The notes under the pieces: model-generated
Seen by the model: only the letters and a program-made list of their open reading frames with translations
Databases searched by the model: none
Told to the model about the DNA's origin: nothing
Program-made: the position numbers and the translations under genes
Part shown: piece after piece, positions 24,882 to 35,702 of the stretch
Numbering within the stretch: the first letter of the stretch is position 1
Layout of the letters: the number at the start of each line of letters is the position of its first letter
Origin: Tetrahymena elliotti 4EA
Taxonomy: Eukaryota; Ciliophora; Oligohymenophorea; Hymenostomatida; Tetrahymenidae
Assembly (NCBI GenBank): GCA_000231825.2
Contig: JH720361.1
Location: forward strand, 136,531 to 200,530
Direction: 5' to 3'
DNA length: 64,000 bases

Positions 24882-26097
24882 AAGTAAACCTGAAAGATGT
24901 CAAATTAAAGATTAAAAAAATGTGCATGTTTCTGATGTTTATTGATACAAAGATTAATAAATAATTAATTTATTGTAATCAAATGATCTAGAATAAATTT
25001 TACAGAAAGGTTTTATTATCAAAGAATTAAAATATCGCCTTAAATTAATAATCCAAAATTAATAATTAATCAATTTTACTAAAAAAAAATGTTCACCTTA
25101 AAGGAAAAATTTTAAATAAATTACAAATAAAATTATTATTTCATTTATATTTTATTCATTTATTATTTTAATTTTCTATTAAAATTATTTGTTGTTATTT
25201 TCTACTTTTACTCTATATATCTCTTTAATATAAATCTATCACTCCCTTCCTCCCTGTTCCAATTTGATCAAAAATCCTTACTTTAACAATTTTCAGATTA
25301 GGTAAAGCTGAGACCCCTAGCAAATTAAAAAAATTCAGAAAAGTTTTTCTTTTATTAATTTTATTAATAATTAAAACATTGCTTAACTCATAATTAACAA
25401 AAGCAAAAATATAAAAGATTTTTTTAATTATGAGTTACATCAAAAGATCCATTATAATTTGTAAAATGATTAAATTTTATTCTTGATATATTCAATTATT
25501 TTTCCATTTAAAACATATTCACTCGATTATTAAAATCCTTTAAATGAAAAAAGATGTATAAACTATTTAGAATAAATATATATGATTACTTAGTTTATTC
25601 TTATTGATACTTTACAAAGTTAATATCGTTTTGAAGATTAAATAGATTAAATTATTTTTTAATTGTGTTTAAAAATAAATAACAGACAATTAAACAAAAT
25701 ATTTTAATTTGTAAACAATTGTATAATATTGTTGATCTAAGAAAAGCTAATAACATATAATAATAAATAAAATTGATAGCTGACTATGCCTACCTTTCTA
25801 AAATTTAATAAATTTTGTAAACATTTTTTTATTTTTTTATTTTGTTAAATAAGCTCAATCCTAAAGTCATTTATCAGTTTGAATGCTTAAATTAAGGAGA
25901 ATTAAAATAAAGTATTTTAATAACTTTAAAATCAATCAAGAGTGAGGAAAAATAAAATTTATCACTTTTAAAATATTTTTTGAAGAATACAAAAACAAAA
26001 AAAACAAATTAAAGTTGATCAAAATTTAATTTATTGTATTCAAAACATTTGTAGAATATAAAAATATAGTTTTATAATTTATTAAATAGTTAGTTAT
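24882..26097. other. convergent intergenic region
   Basis: About 1.2 kb of AT-rich DNA between two converging 3' ends. One small C-rich patch near 25251-25262 (CTCCCTTCCTCC on this strand) is atypical but short. No gene found. Confidence 0.45.
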
Positions 26098-27984
26098 TCA
26101 TTTCTTTTTATCAATTGAGGATTCAAACCATGTAATATCTCCTATTACACATACATTTTCTTTAATTATATTTTCCATATTTAAACCTGGTAAAAACAAA
26201 CGAACATAAGGTTGATTTGTTCTCATATCAGATAAATGAACAAAAAGACTAAGTGTACTTTTAGATATCTTTTCAAAGATTTCTTCTTCCTTCAGCTTTT
26301 CTATTGACGATCTTGATAGATTAAGAACACCAACAATACTTTTAGTCACATTTTCCTTCAAAAGATCAACTTTTTCATAGATATGTTTTTACTATTAAAT
26401 TGAAGCAGTGGCTAAAGTATTTTTTTCATTTACTTTCAATCTATAAACTAATAAATCATTCAAGTTAACTTCTTAATTGTGGCAGCTTTATTGTTAAAAG
26501 ATATTATTTAATATATTACTACTTTAAATACTTTAAAGGAGTGAATTATTTGTTTGTTTGTTAAATATATTTATTATTCATCGAAATTAAATTAAGTTCA
26601 AAAATTTTATTCAAAAAAAGATATTAAAATAAAAGAAATTAATTTCAAAATAAAATTATTTATTTGTTGTCGTGAAATAAATGGGTAATTTATTTACTCT
26701 ATATCATTATTAATCCCTTTGAAATACTATTGGAATAGCTTTTGATTTATTTTTCTTGCTTCATCAACTACTTCTGATTCTTCTTTGGTTTTTAAACCTG
26801 AGGGCTTTCTGGTGCAGATAACACTATAGCCGTTAGTTAGTAGGAAGTTTTATTTTAAAGAGTTGAAAACTTAATCATCTAGACCAATAATCACATCTAC
26901 TTCGAAATGCTTTATGATGATGTCAATAACTTCCTTTTGTTCTCTAGATTAGAGAGGTGGCATATTGATGATGCATCCACTAGAAAACATTTACTTATCT
27001 TATGGCAAAAGGAGCATTTAATTTATGTTAACACAGGAAGGTAGTTTGAGTTATGTAGCAGAATTTTAAATATTTTGTTAGGAAGGAAATTTAGATTTAT
27101 TTAACTTCTGGAATCCTCCATCTTCATCTGGAACTTGCAGATTATATTTAATAAGATATTAATTTAAATTATTTTCAAGCTTTTTTTGAACTGTATTTCC
27201 TAACATTTCTATTTAATTCTTCAATAATCCTAATTATATACGACTGTATCCATGAAAGAAGGCTATTTTATTTTTTATTTCAATTCCATTAGAAGGATAT
27301 GAATCTTTACACACACATGCTCCAATGCATCCTCCTGCCATAACTGAATTAAGCATAGGATCTAAATCAACTAAAATCGGAGTCCACCCCAATTTGCAGC
27401 AATAGTTAGTGAGAGTCTTAGTAACCTAATTATTTAACAAAAATAAATGAATTAAATTCTCTCCCGCTGCAAAAGGCAAGCAAGCGAAAGATTTACTCAA
27501 ATTTTCAAGTTCGTTTTTAATATAATTCACTCTAACTAAATTATATAAACTTTCATTCACTGAATTAATTAGAATAAGAAGTAATTACAGTTGTTTTTCC
27601 GCTTTAGTTTGGACCACATATTAAAATTTTAGGACCTATTTTACGCTTCTCCTATGCTTAAGATCTCAGTTCATGTAAATATTAATTGATATTAGCATAT
27701 ATTGGGTATTGAGATTCATCAGTAGACTAAAAGAAATCTGAATGATTCATATATTCTAAATATAGCACACATCCAGTCCATGTAAATATCGAAAAACGAT
27801 CTCCTTTTTAAAATTGCTACATTGTATATTATGGTAGCTCCCTACCAAAGATTTCAGCTGTTCCCTCCTTTAAAAAAAGTTTCAAGCCATCTTCGTTATT
27901 TATATTAAATGAAAATTCTCTCATTTTCTCTACTTCCTATCTAACAAACTTTTTCTCATCGCATATAAACTATTCTTCGTTCAT
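26098..27984 (-). CDS. CLP1: polyribonucleotide 5'-hydroxyl kinase CLP1 (mRNA 3' processing / tRNA splicing)
   Basis: Three exons (27984-27589, 27425-26698, 26485-26098) sum to 503 residues with matching phases; human CLP1 is about 425. The N-terminal domain shows GDRFSIFTWTGCVLYLEY, the kinase domain has Walker A GPNQSGKTT (the first intron splits this region), then LGWTPILVDLDP, GCIINMPPLQ and FEVDVIIGLDDQVFNSL. The small C-terminal domain is encoded by exon 3 (VNLNDLLVYRL, FVHLSDMR, GDITWFES). The extra length lies mostly in a Gln/Asn-rich insertion around FQKLNKSKFPSQQN. CLP1 bridges cleavage factor complexes in pre-mRNA 3' end formation and in many eukaryotes phosphorylates RNA 5'-OH ends; the P-loop Lys and Thr are present, so ATP binding is expected. 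Exon 3 alone could be mistaken for a separate small gene; the phase-2 join and homology unite it. Confidence 0.92.
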
Positions 27985-28250
27985 TTTCTTAACTTAAAAC
28001 AATTTACAAATAAATAAATGCTCTCTACAAAAATATTAAAAATTAAATTAATAAATTAAGCATCTATCACGCAATAACAAAATAAATATCTAAATACGCA
28101 AAAATATCTGATAAACAATATTAAACTTGTTATCATAAATTAAAAAATTAATTTTTTTTTGAATTTGATAAAATTTTATTCAAATAAACAAATACAGAAA
28201 TAAATAATACATTTTGTTCAAAATATTTATTGAATTTTAATAGAATATCT

Positions 28251-28787
28251 ATGTAGGACAATTTTTAAATAGCTACATTAGGAGGAGGATGCTTTTGGTG
28301 CATTGAAGCTTTGTTTAGGAGAGTTAAAGGTGTGTTTGATGTAAAATCTGGATTTTCTGGAGGTAATGTCTCTAATCCTACCTCCAAGCAAGATTCAGTA
28401 GAAGTTATTTAATTTAAATTTGACCCAAGTACCATCTCCTATGAAAACATTATAAGAATATTTATGAATGTCCATGAACCATATACTAAAGACCCTAATT
28501 AAAGTGCCTAGGAGAGATCAATGATTTTCTACACTGATGGGATATAGAAATAAACAGCACTCAAAATCATAGCGGAAGTAAATGAATCTAAGATCTATCC
28601 TTAGCCTGTAGAAACCGAAGTTGCTCCTCTTGAAAATTTTAAAGAAGCTGAAGAAAGGCACTAAAACTATTATGAAATTAATCAGGAGGATAGCTATTGT
28701 AAAGCTATTATAGATCCTAAGCTGAAGTCTTTTTTAAAGAAATATTCAGAATTCTTAATTGAATAACCAAAATCATAAAATATTTGA
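28251..28787 (+). CDS. MSRA: peptide methionine sulfoxide reductase A-like
   Basis: One exon of 178 codons plus TGA. The active-site strand [18 protein letters not shown] has the catalytic Cys of MsrA, followed by [39 protein letters not shown] and the C-terminal [14 protein letters not shown] with a possible resolving Cys. The enzyme reduces Met-S-oxide in proteins and needs a thiol donor. Divergence is notable: NPTY is NPTS, the conserved CSGxTGHAE segment is shortened to KQDSVE, HDP is HEP, and the QYRS motif is QERS. Start is the only ATG upstream of the conserved strand; an in-frame Gln-rich leader of five residues follows it. Divergent from CLP1 with a short shared upstream region. Confidence 0.88.
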
Positions 28788-29469
28788 AACAAAAATTAAA
28801 ATAAATAAATAAATCTATCTATCTTAACAAACAAATGGTTTACTTTAATTTTAATCTGGAGATAGTAAGCTCTAAAAATACTTTTTCCCTTATAGAATAT
28901 AAATAATGCATTTCTATTCAACTTTAAAATTTAAATTTTACATCCCCAATTAGTTACAAAAACATTATACCTTCTAAGTACCTTCAAAATAAAATGAAAT
29001 ATGGGCAATTAATTTTTAAGCCAATTTTAAATTTATTTCCTTCATTTTATTTTAGAATGTTTTTTTTCTCAATTTATTTTAAATATTCATAATCAATAGA
29101 TTAATCAAAGTTATAAAATTAATTATTCTTTTATTATTTGATGTTAATAAATATTTGTTGAAAACTTGTTTGAAAAATTTCAAAAAGAAAAAAGAAAAAT
29201 AAAATAATAAATTTTTATGATTTGTTTAATAAAAGATTTTTAATGTAATAATACAAGTAATTTTTCTTTTTTAAAAAGATAAAACTAATATAAAAATATT
29301 TGAATATACTTACAGTGCTCTAAAATACAAAAAATTAATTGAGATCATTTTAATTTACTTGTTTTTTTTATCCATTACACTTTTTTTAAATTATTATTAT
29401 TGAAAATATTACATACTCTACTCAGTAAAACCCATTCACTATTTTACTGCTATTTTATAGCAACAAAAA
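28788..29469. other. intergenic spacer
   Basis: AT-rich DNA between two plus-strand genes; no supported feature. Confidence 0.4.
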
Positions 29470-30402
29470 ATGATAATTAAAGTAGAGATTATCTAAATAA
29501 TGTCTAGAGATTTTCCAAAAAGAAAGAAATCAAAACCAAAAGAAAACAAAACTTAAAAGTAATTAAATGGAATGATTTTGCTAGCACCTTTCATAAAAAG
29601 AGCTTAGTTTATGAAAATTTGTACACAAAACTGCAAAATAGCCAAAATGAAATAAAATCCTAAATATTAAAGTTCAAAAACTTTAAATGTTGAGTTTGCT
29701 TTCACAAGTTTAATTACAGAGCAGAATATTAATACACTTGAGCATAAGTAAAATATCAATTGTTATTTCGAAACTGATCCTTTTAAGTGCTTATTTAAAT
29801 GACAGTTAGCAGCATAAGATATAGCACCTCCAAAGCCAATTAGTTAGCCAATAAAGTATTATAAATCAAATGGCTAAGTGGAATGTATTTCATTTGTAAG
29901 AAATGGGGGTTTGAGTAAAAATATAATTGATATAAAGCTTACTACAGTGTATAAAATATTTACAATAAGGATTTTTTCTCCAAAGAAAAATTATCCTAAA
30001 ATATTTGACCAAATAGGGGATGTAAGAAATATAATATTAGATTCAGCAAGGTTAATCATTTAACTTGAAGTAAGAAAGCATATATTAGATAATCCACTAA
30101 AAATAGATCTTATAACTAGATATTTAAATGCCTTTTTATCTTCAATTTACACTTTTTCACAAGATATGCCCATAAGCTTGTTGGTTATAAAGAGAAGAAC
30201 AATTTATCTAAAATAAATTAACTCAAAGGCTGGAATTTCTTTACAGTGTTTCACAATTAAGGAACCAAGAGCTAATGATAAGCTTCCAAGTATAGCATAT
30301 ATGTAAGGGATAATATCAGGATATTTTTATTCCAACTTTTCAAAAGCTTAACTAATTGAATAATATATAGTTTTAGCAACCATTGTAATAGAAAATAATT
30401 GA
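29470..30402 (+). pseudogene. unknown protein frame interrupted by one in-frame TGA
   Basis: The frame from ATG 29470 (or 29500, MSRDFPKRKKSKPK) runs 110 codons to TGA at 29800. In the same frame it then continues 199 more codons of protein-like sequence (QLAAQDIAPPKPISQP, VECISFVRNGGLSKN, LKIDLITRYLNAFLSSIY, FTIKEPRANDKLPSIAY) to TGA at 30400. No GT..AG intron that removes the stop preserves the frame on both sides. It may be one gene with a nonsense codon, two adjacent genes, or a gene with an intron I failed to see. The 3' part has the alternating strand/helix pattern of an alpha/beta protein; no family is assigned. Confidence 0.45.
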
Positions 30403-31764
30403 ATTTTTTTACTTAATATGTATTATTTAGTATTGTTTTTCTTTTGCTTTATATAGTAAATTTTATTTAGATTATTTAAAAGATATAGATTGCTTGAATG
30501 TAAAAGAAAATAAAATGCAAAGATTATTATCTATTTTAGTCTTATAATGATTTTTTTAAATAATTATAGGCAAACAAAATTAAATAATCAAAAACCTAAT
30601 CAAACTTTAGTAAATCAAATAAATCAATTAAACAAAAATACAAAAGTATTTATCTGTTATAGTCTTACAGATATTTCTTTTAAAATTTTTAATAAAAAAA
30701 TCAAAATGGAAGGATATGAAATTTCTTTAACGAATACTAAAGATTAACACACACGTAGGTAATTTATCTGTTTTAATCTTACGATTATTTTTTTAAAATT
30801 ATAAACGCACACAAAATTAATATACGTTTATCAAATTTATTTAAACACTTCAATATAAAAGACAGACGCACATACTTTTCTGCTTTAATCTTACAATTAT
30901 TTGTAAGAAAAAAATAAAAATAAATCTATGAAACTTTTAAAATAATAGCACAAAAAGTTATTAATTACTAAGTATTTATTATATAAAATCAAATAGAATA
31001 ATGTTTTAACAACTAGGCTATTAATCTTAAAAGCTAAAAAAATTATTTATTTTAAAATATTAGTTAAATTTCATAATACTTAATCTTTTCTTTAAATTTT
31101 AGCAATTTTCCATATTTCTATTCTCTTTATCTTTAGACTTACTCTAAAAATTTACATTGTTATCAAGTAAGAGATAAAGAAATTATCTATCATAATTTTA
31201 ACTTACAGAAATTATTTGTATATTTTCTGGAAATATCTTTATTTCTAGAAAAGTTTGAGAAAAATAGACAATAATTTTTTTAAAATAGGAATGAATTTCA
31301 TCTTTTTTGTTAAAATTAATTGATAAAATTAAAATTAAAATTTACATTTTAAAAGCTTTTTATTAACAAATAAATACTCTTTAATTTAATCATTAAAAAA
31401 AATTATTAATCTTTAAGAAAATGTCCTAAGATTTCTATTCCATTAATTAAATATGTTTACTTTTTAAAAAAAAATTTATGAGATATTTAATTAAGAATTA
31501 AATAGAAGCTCAAAATATTTTTATTTTGAATTATTTTAATGTCTTAACAAAAATAAATTTAAAATAAATAATAATCTTAAATACTTTCAAAATTATTAAG
31601 AAGTTTAATGAAATCATACAGATAGTAAAAGAATTACCAAATTAATTAATTATTTAGATTCTATTTATTAATTTATATTTTATTTTAGTGTTTTTAAACA
31701 ATTTAATAATTTAGTGATTGTCAAATTTTGAAATCTTAAATATTTTTGTTGAGATGAGATAATT
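30403..31764. other. gene-free region between converging genes
   Basis: About 1.4 kb without a supported gene. The first 500 bases hold the repeats listed separately; the rest is plain AT-rich DNA. Confidence 0.45.
30528..30905. repeat. four degenerate repeats with about 113-123 bp period
   Basis: Related words start near 30529 (ATCTATTTTAGTCTTATAAT), 30652 (ATCTGTTATAGTCTTACAGA), 30766 (ATCTGTTTTAATCTTACGAT) and 30880 (CTGCTTTAATCTTACAATTA). Three of them lead into a T-run then AAATTATA, and copies 1 and 3 continue with GCAAACAAAATTA / GCACACAAAATTA. The even spacing argues for a decayed tandem array. Confidence 0.6.
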
Positions 31765-32715
31765 TCAAAGATCATCTTCATGTTATTTGATTTAATTGAA
31801 TTACTTGTAGCCATCTCTATCAATTTAATTTTGGTTGATTAAAGAATCACTTTCAGGTATTTATATATGATGTTAGTGAATCTATTATTTACATAAAACG
31901 TACTGAAGAACTAGCATTCCAATTATGTCTATAGGTATAATAAATAGATTAATATTTATTACAAAGTGATAAGGAATACAATCAGGAATTAAATTAACTA
32001 CACCAATGTATTAAAAGCGCATCACCATGATATAAGCATAAATAAAAACGGTTATTATCAAACCTGCTGCAATTTTTAGTATGTTATTTTGTATCAATTA
32101 GTTTTTATCAGATACTAATACATTAACAAATGTATATGTAAATAAGCATGATATATTGATTATATTTAAGAATTCGCAAAGAGATGTTGCCTAAGGATTA
32201 CAGTTTTAAGCATTTGTAAAACCGAATTATATTATAAGGGAAGATATAATATTTGAGCAAATATTTACTTATCTAAGCCAAGTTAAAGATCTAGTAAAAA
32301 CTAGTGTTGCAAGCTCAAATTCTTTTTTGAAACACATAAAAAGCAAAGCCATCTTAAATAAAGGTAAAGTACTACATTCTTTTTGATAAAATAAAGTCGA
32401 GTAAAGTGCATAAATGAGGACAACCATAAAAAATAAAATATTTAACAGATATAAGAAAATAAAATCTTTATCTCTTAAGTTTTTGCGATTCTTTAAGAAA
32501 CCCAAATATAAAAAAGTAGTCAAAACAGAGCCAACTTAGACGAATTTGATGAAGAATTTACCATCTACATGACAAATTTATGATTCCACAGAATTCTTTA
32601 CAAAGTAATCAGCATAAAAAGCGTAAATAAAAGTATAAATTGTATATTTGAATTGTTAAGCTAACAAATTATCTATTTCTAGCTATGAAAACTGCCTAAA
32701 TATTTTAGTCGTCAT
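31765..32715 (-). CDS. polytopic membrane protein, about seven hydrophobic segments
   Basis: A single exon of 316 codons plus TGA. Hydrophobic stretches follow in order: YTIYTFIYAFYADYF, FVQVGSVLTTFLYLGFL, FIFLYLLNILFFMVVLIYAL, LPLFKMALLFMCF, IINISCLFTYTFVNVLV, IAAGLIITVFIYAYIMVM and FIIPIDIIGMLVLQYVLC. The tail is soluble and charged (SDSLINQNQIDRDGY). Seven segments and intron-free structure would fit a receptor-like protein, but no family motif is seen, so function is unknown. Start is the first ATG, after an AT-rich leader; only a few residues precede the first membrane segment's flank. Confidence 0.8.
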
Positions 32716-33800
32716 TTTGCTTTTTAGACTTTTTATTTCATTTCTAAACATATCTACTGCCAGTCACTTTAATAATTTCAATAAAATCTTTCTATCTTTA
32801 CTATTCTTGTTCTAAATATTCTTGATTTACTTAATTAATTTTTAACTTCAAAATCAAAATCCCAAATTCCTTAATAAAATTTTAATCAAAAATCAATAAA
32901 TATAATACGTGCGATTTATAATCTCTCCAGTTATTTATTATATTACGTTTTTAATACTTCAAAATTTATTTTTAGCAAAAAGAGTTAATTTAGAATTTTT
33001 ATCAATATGTTGCATATTTTATAATAATACTAAATTAAATAATAGCTAAATAAACGAGAAGTTAATAAAAAAAACTCCTGATAGTAACATATCACATAAC
33101 AATTATATACTTAACATATGAATAGAAAATATCTTAATCTAAATGCAAAATATAAATAAGTTAAACTTATTTTATTTTCTATTGTAGTTAAAATCTTTGA
33201 ATTTTTTAAAATTTTTCTCAAAAAAAAATCCCCAAAAAATGTAAAAAAAAACAATATAATTTTTTAAAGTGATATTGATATTGAGCTATTAATTTCGTAA
33301 TTTATTTCATGGTGAGTGTTGAGTAAACTTATTTAAATTAAAAAGGAAAATAGTTTAAAAAATAAATTTGAAATAATTGTATCAATTCAAGTAATAAGTA
33401 AGAATCGCTTTTAAAAATCAACAAATGTTACTTCAAAGAAAGTGTTAAGTTGTAAAATTTAAAAATATCATATTTTTTAACTAAAATTTAATGGAGCTCT
33501 TTCTAAAAATTAAAGAATAAAATTAAGAATAATTAATTAGATTTATTTTTAATAAAGAAATAAATGCAATCTAAATACTAAATTATAAAATAAAATAATA
33601 TTATTTTCAATAAAGACAATTAAAATTTAAAAAAGAAAATATTTTTTGAGTAATATTTAATGAAATTATTTCAAAAATAAAAGTGATAAATGTAAATTTA
33701 AGAATAATTAATTAGAATTATTTTTAAATTTATTTTTATAAAAAAATGATAAATACATTATTGATATTTATAAACAAAAACGGTTAAATTTTTGTAGATT
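32716..33800. other. intergenic region
   Basis: About 1.1 kb of AT-rich spacer between two minus-strand genes. No gene or RNA was found. Confidence 0.45.
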
Positions 33801-34964
33801 TCAGATCAATTTAACCTTTTCATAGTTAAGGTTATTTTTTTGAGAGAGAGATATTTCACCACCCTACTCTAATATGGTTGATGATGATTTTCTTAGGTTC
33901 ATTTTAGATCTGAATAAATAATATCCGAAGGCACCTAATACCAATAATAAGCTAATAACACCTAATATGATAGAAGGATCTTTGTAAAGTGGTGTATATG
34001 TAGTATTTTTCATAGAAATTTAAGGTCCTAAGCCTATATTTAATTTATCAATTTTTGCCTTTGAGGGAGTGGAGTTAAAATTTTAAGAATTTGATTTAAT
34101 TTTTTATTCAGATTAAGTGCCCACATCAATATTTTCGGGTTTAATAATTTTGTTTTATTCTTCAGTTTCTTCTTAGCTTTCATAGTCATCTTAAATCCAT
34201 TCTTTAATTTTCTCTTAGTCTACTTTTCCATAATCTGTAATTAAATCCTCTACATTTTCTCTTTATTCTTACTTCTCAATAATTTCTTAAATTTCATCAA
34301 ATAATTTGTTGAGATTTTCTTATTTTCCATTTGTTGAAGCATATGATCCATCAAAATTTTGTTCATCTTATTTAAGTTTCTTTCCAAAATTAGACTTTTT
34401 ATCCAATTCATATTACACTTTAGGTGTTTGAGTATTTTCTATTTTTGATACTTTACCCTTCTTCTTTTATACTTTACTACTTTCTTCTTACACTTGTTTC
34501 TCTAAATCGCTCAAAACCTATTCGTTATCTTCTCTTTCATGCTTAACTTCCTCCAAATAATCATGTTCAGCCTTTTGCATTTAACTTACAACTCCTTTTA
34601 AATTTTCCAAAGTATTAAATACTGGACCTCCATCTTAGATTAACTAGTCATCTATAAGTTCGTTTTCCAAAGAGCTCAGCATAACATTAGCAAGCTAAGA
34701 AGCATAATCTAATTCTTCTTCAATAAATCCTGCACTTTGCACAAAAAATGAATCCAAATCATCTTAACCCTAAGTATTATATTCCTCTAGTTTAAATAGT
34801 AAAAAAAATAAGCATTTAAATATTAATGAAATAAATGTATTTTTACCTAAGATAACAACTTATCCCAGTACATCATCGTTTTTAATGGTCTACTTTCTGA
34901 TAAATATAGATTAGACAAAAATCAACAGTAGAGATAATATTAGAATTTTATAAGCAATTTTCAT
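33801..34964 (-). CDS. acidic type I membrane protein
   Basis: Two exons (34964-34847 and 34786-33801) encode 367 residues. It has a clear signal peptide (MKIAYKILILSLLLIFVQS). The long lumenal part is acidic and helical (FIEEELDYASQLANVMLSS, LEEVKHEREDNEQVLSDLEK) with several Gln-rich stretches. One transmembrane segment (SIILGVISLLLVLGAFGYYL) is followed by a basic stop-transfer FRSKMNLRK and a short cytosolic tail. The topology is secure from sequence; function is not recognised. A secretory-pathway or cell-surface location is expected. The small phase-1 intron lies directly after the mature N-terminus begins. Confidence 0.85.
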
Positions 34965-35702
34965 TTTATCACAATTAAAAAATTCAAAAGAGTGTTTTTA
35001 TTTTTATGCTTTATGCTTTTTTGCAGCTTTCTTTACTAATAAATTATCAATATCTTTCTGATGAATAAAACTCAAAATTTTTTCTGTTTGTATATTTTAT
35101 AAAAATTGATAGCTCTTTTCTAAAACGTGTAGTTTTTTAATTAACTCTACTATCAAACATAAATAGATTTATCAATTGTTGAATTTTATAATATAAAAAA
35201 ATAATAATAAATTCTAGAACAACTTATTCTATTTTAATTCTTCTCAATCAAAATAATTTTAAATAACTCATATTTTTTCTCTCATAAATTACATTTTTCT
35301 AATTCTTTAAAGGATATTATAATAAGACCTTTTAAAAATATTATTAAATAACCATTCTAATTAATTTATTATAAAGATAAAGAATAATTCCAGTGAATTT
35401 TAATAGAAATTGACATAAAAATAATGATGCAAAACCATTTTGTTATTTAAATATTTCTTTTACTCAAAAAAGTTTTCTTATTTTATCAAATGATAATATT
35501 GTAAATCATAATTTTACATTAATATCTTTTCATTCTCATTGATCCTTTTGTATCATTTTTGATTTATTCGAAAGGAAATTTAACAAAAAAATTCTAAAAT
35601 TATGGTTGGTGTATTTTGAAGGTAAAAAGTAATATTATTTCTAATTAACTTGCTTATCAAAATAAATAGTAATTTTAAATTCATAAAAATATAAAAATTG
35701 TA
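34965..35702. other. intergenic region
   Basis: AT-rich spacer of about 740 bases upstream of the acidic type I gene; it should contain that gene's promoter. No other feature seen. Confidence 0.4.

Noticed and set aside
26098..26581. Independent small gene starting at the ATG at 26581
   Set aside because: Its content is the CLP1 C-terminal domain and the acceptor at 26485 joins in phase with CLP1 exon 2.
30528..30905. CRISPR array
   Set aside because: Spacing is over 110 bases, copies are degenerate, and the genome is eukaryotic.
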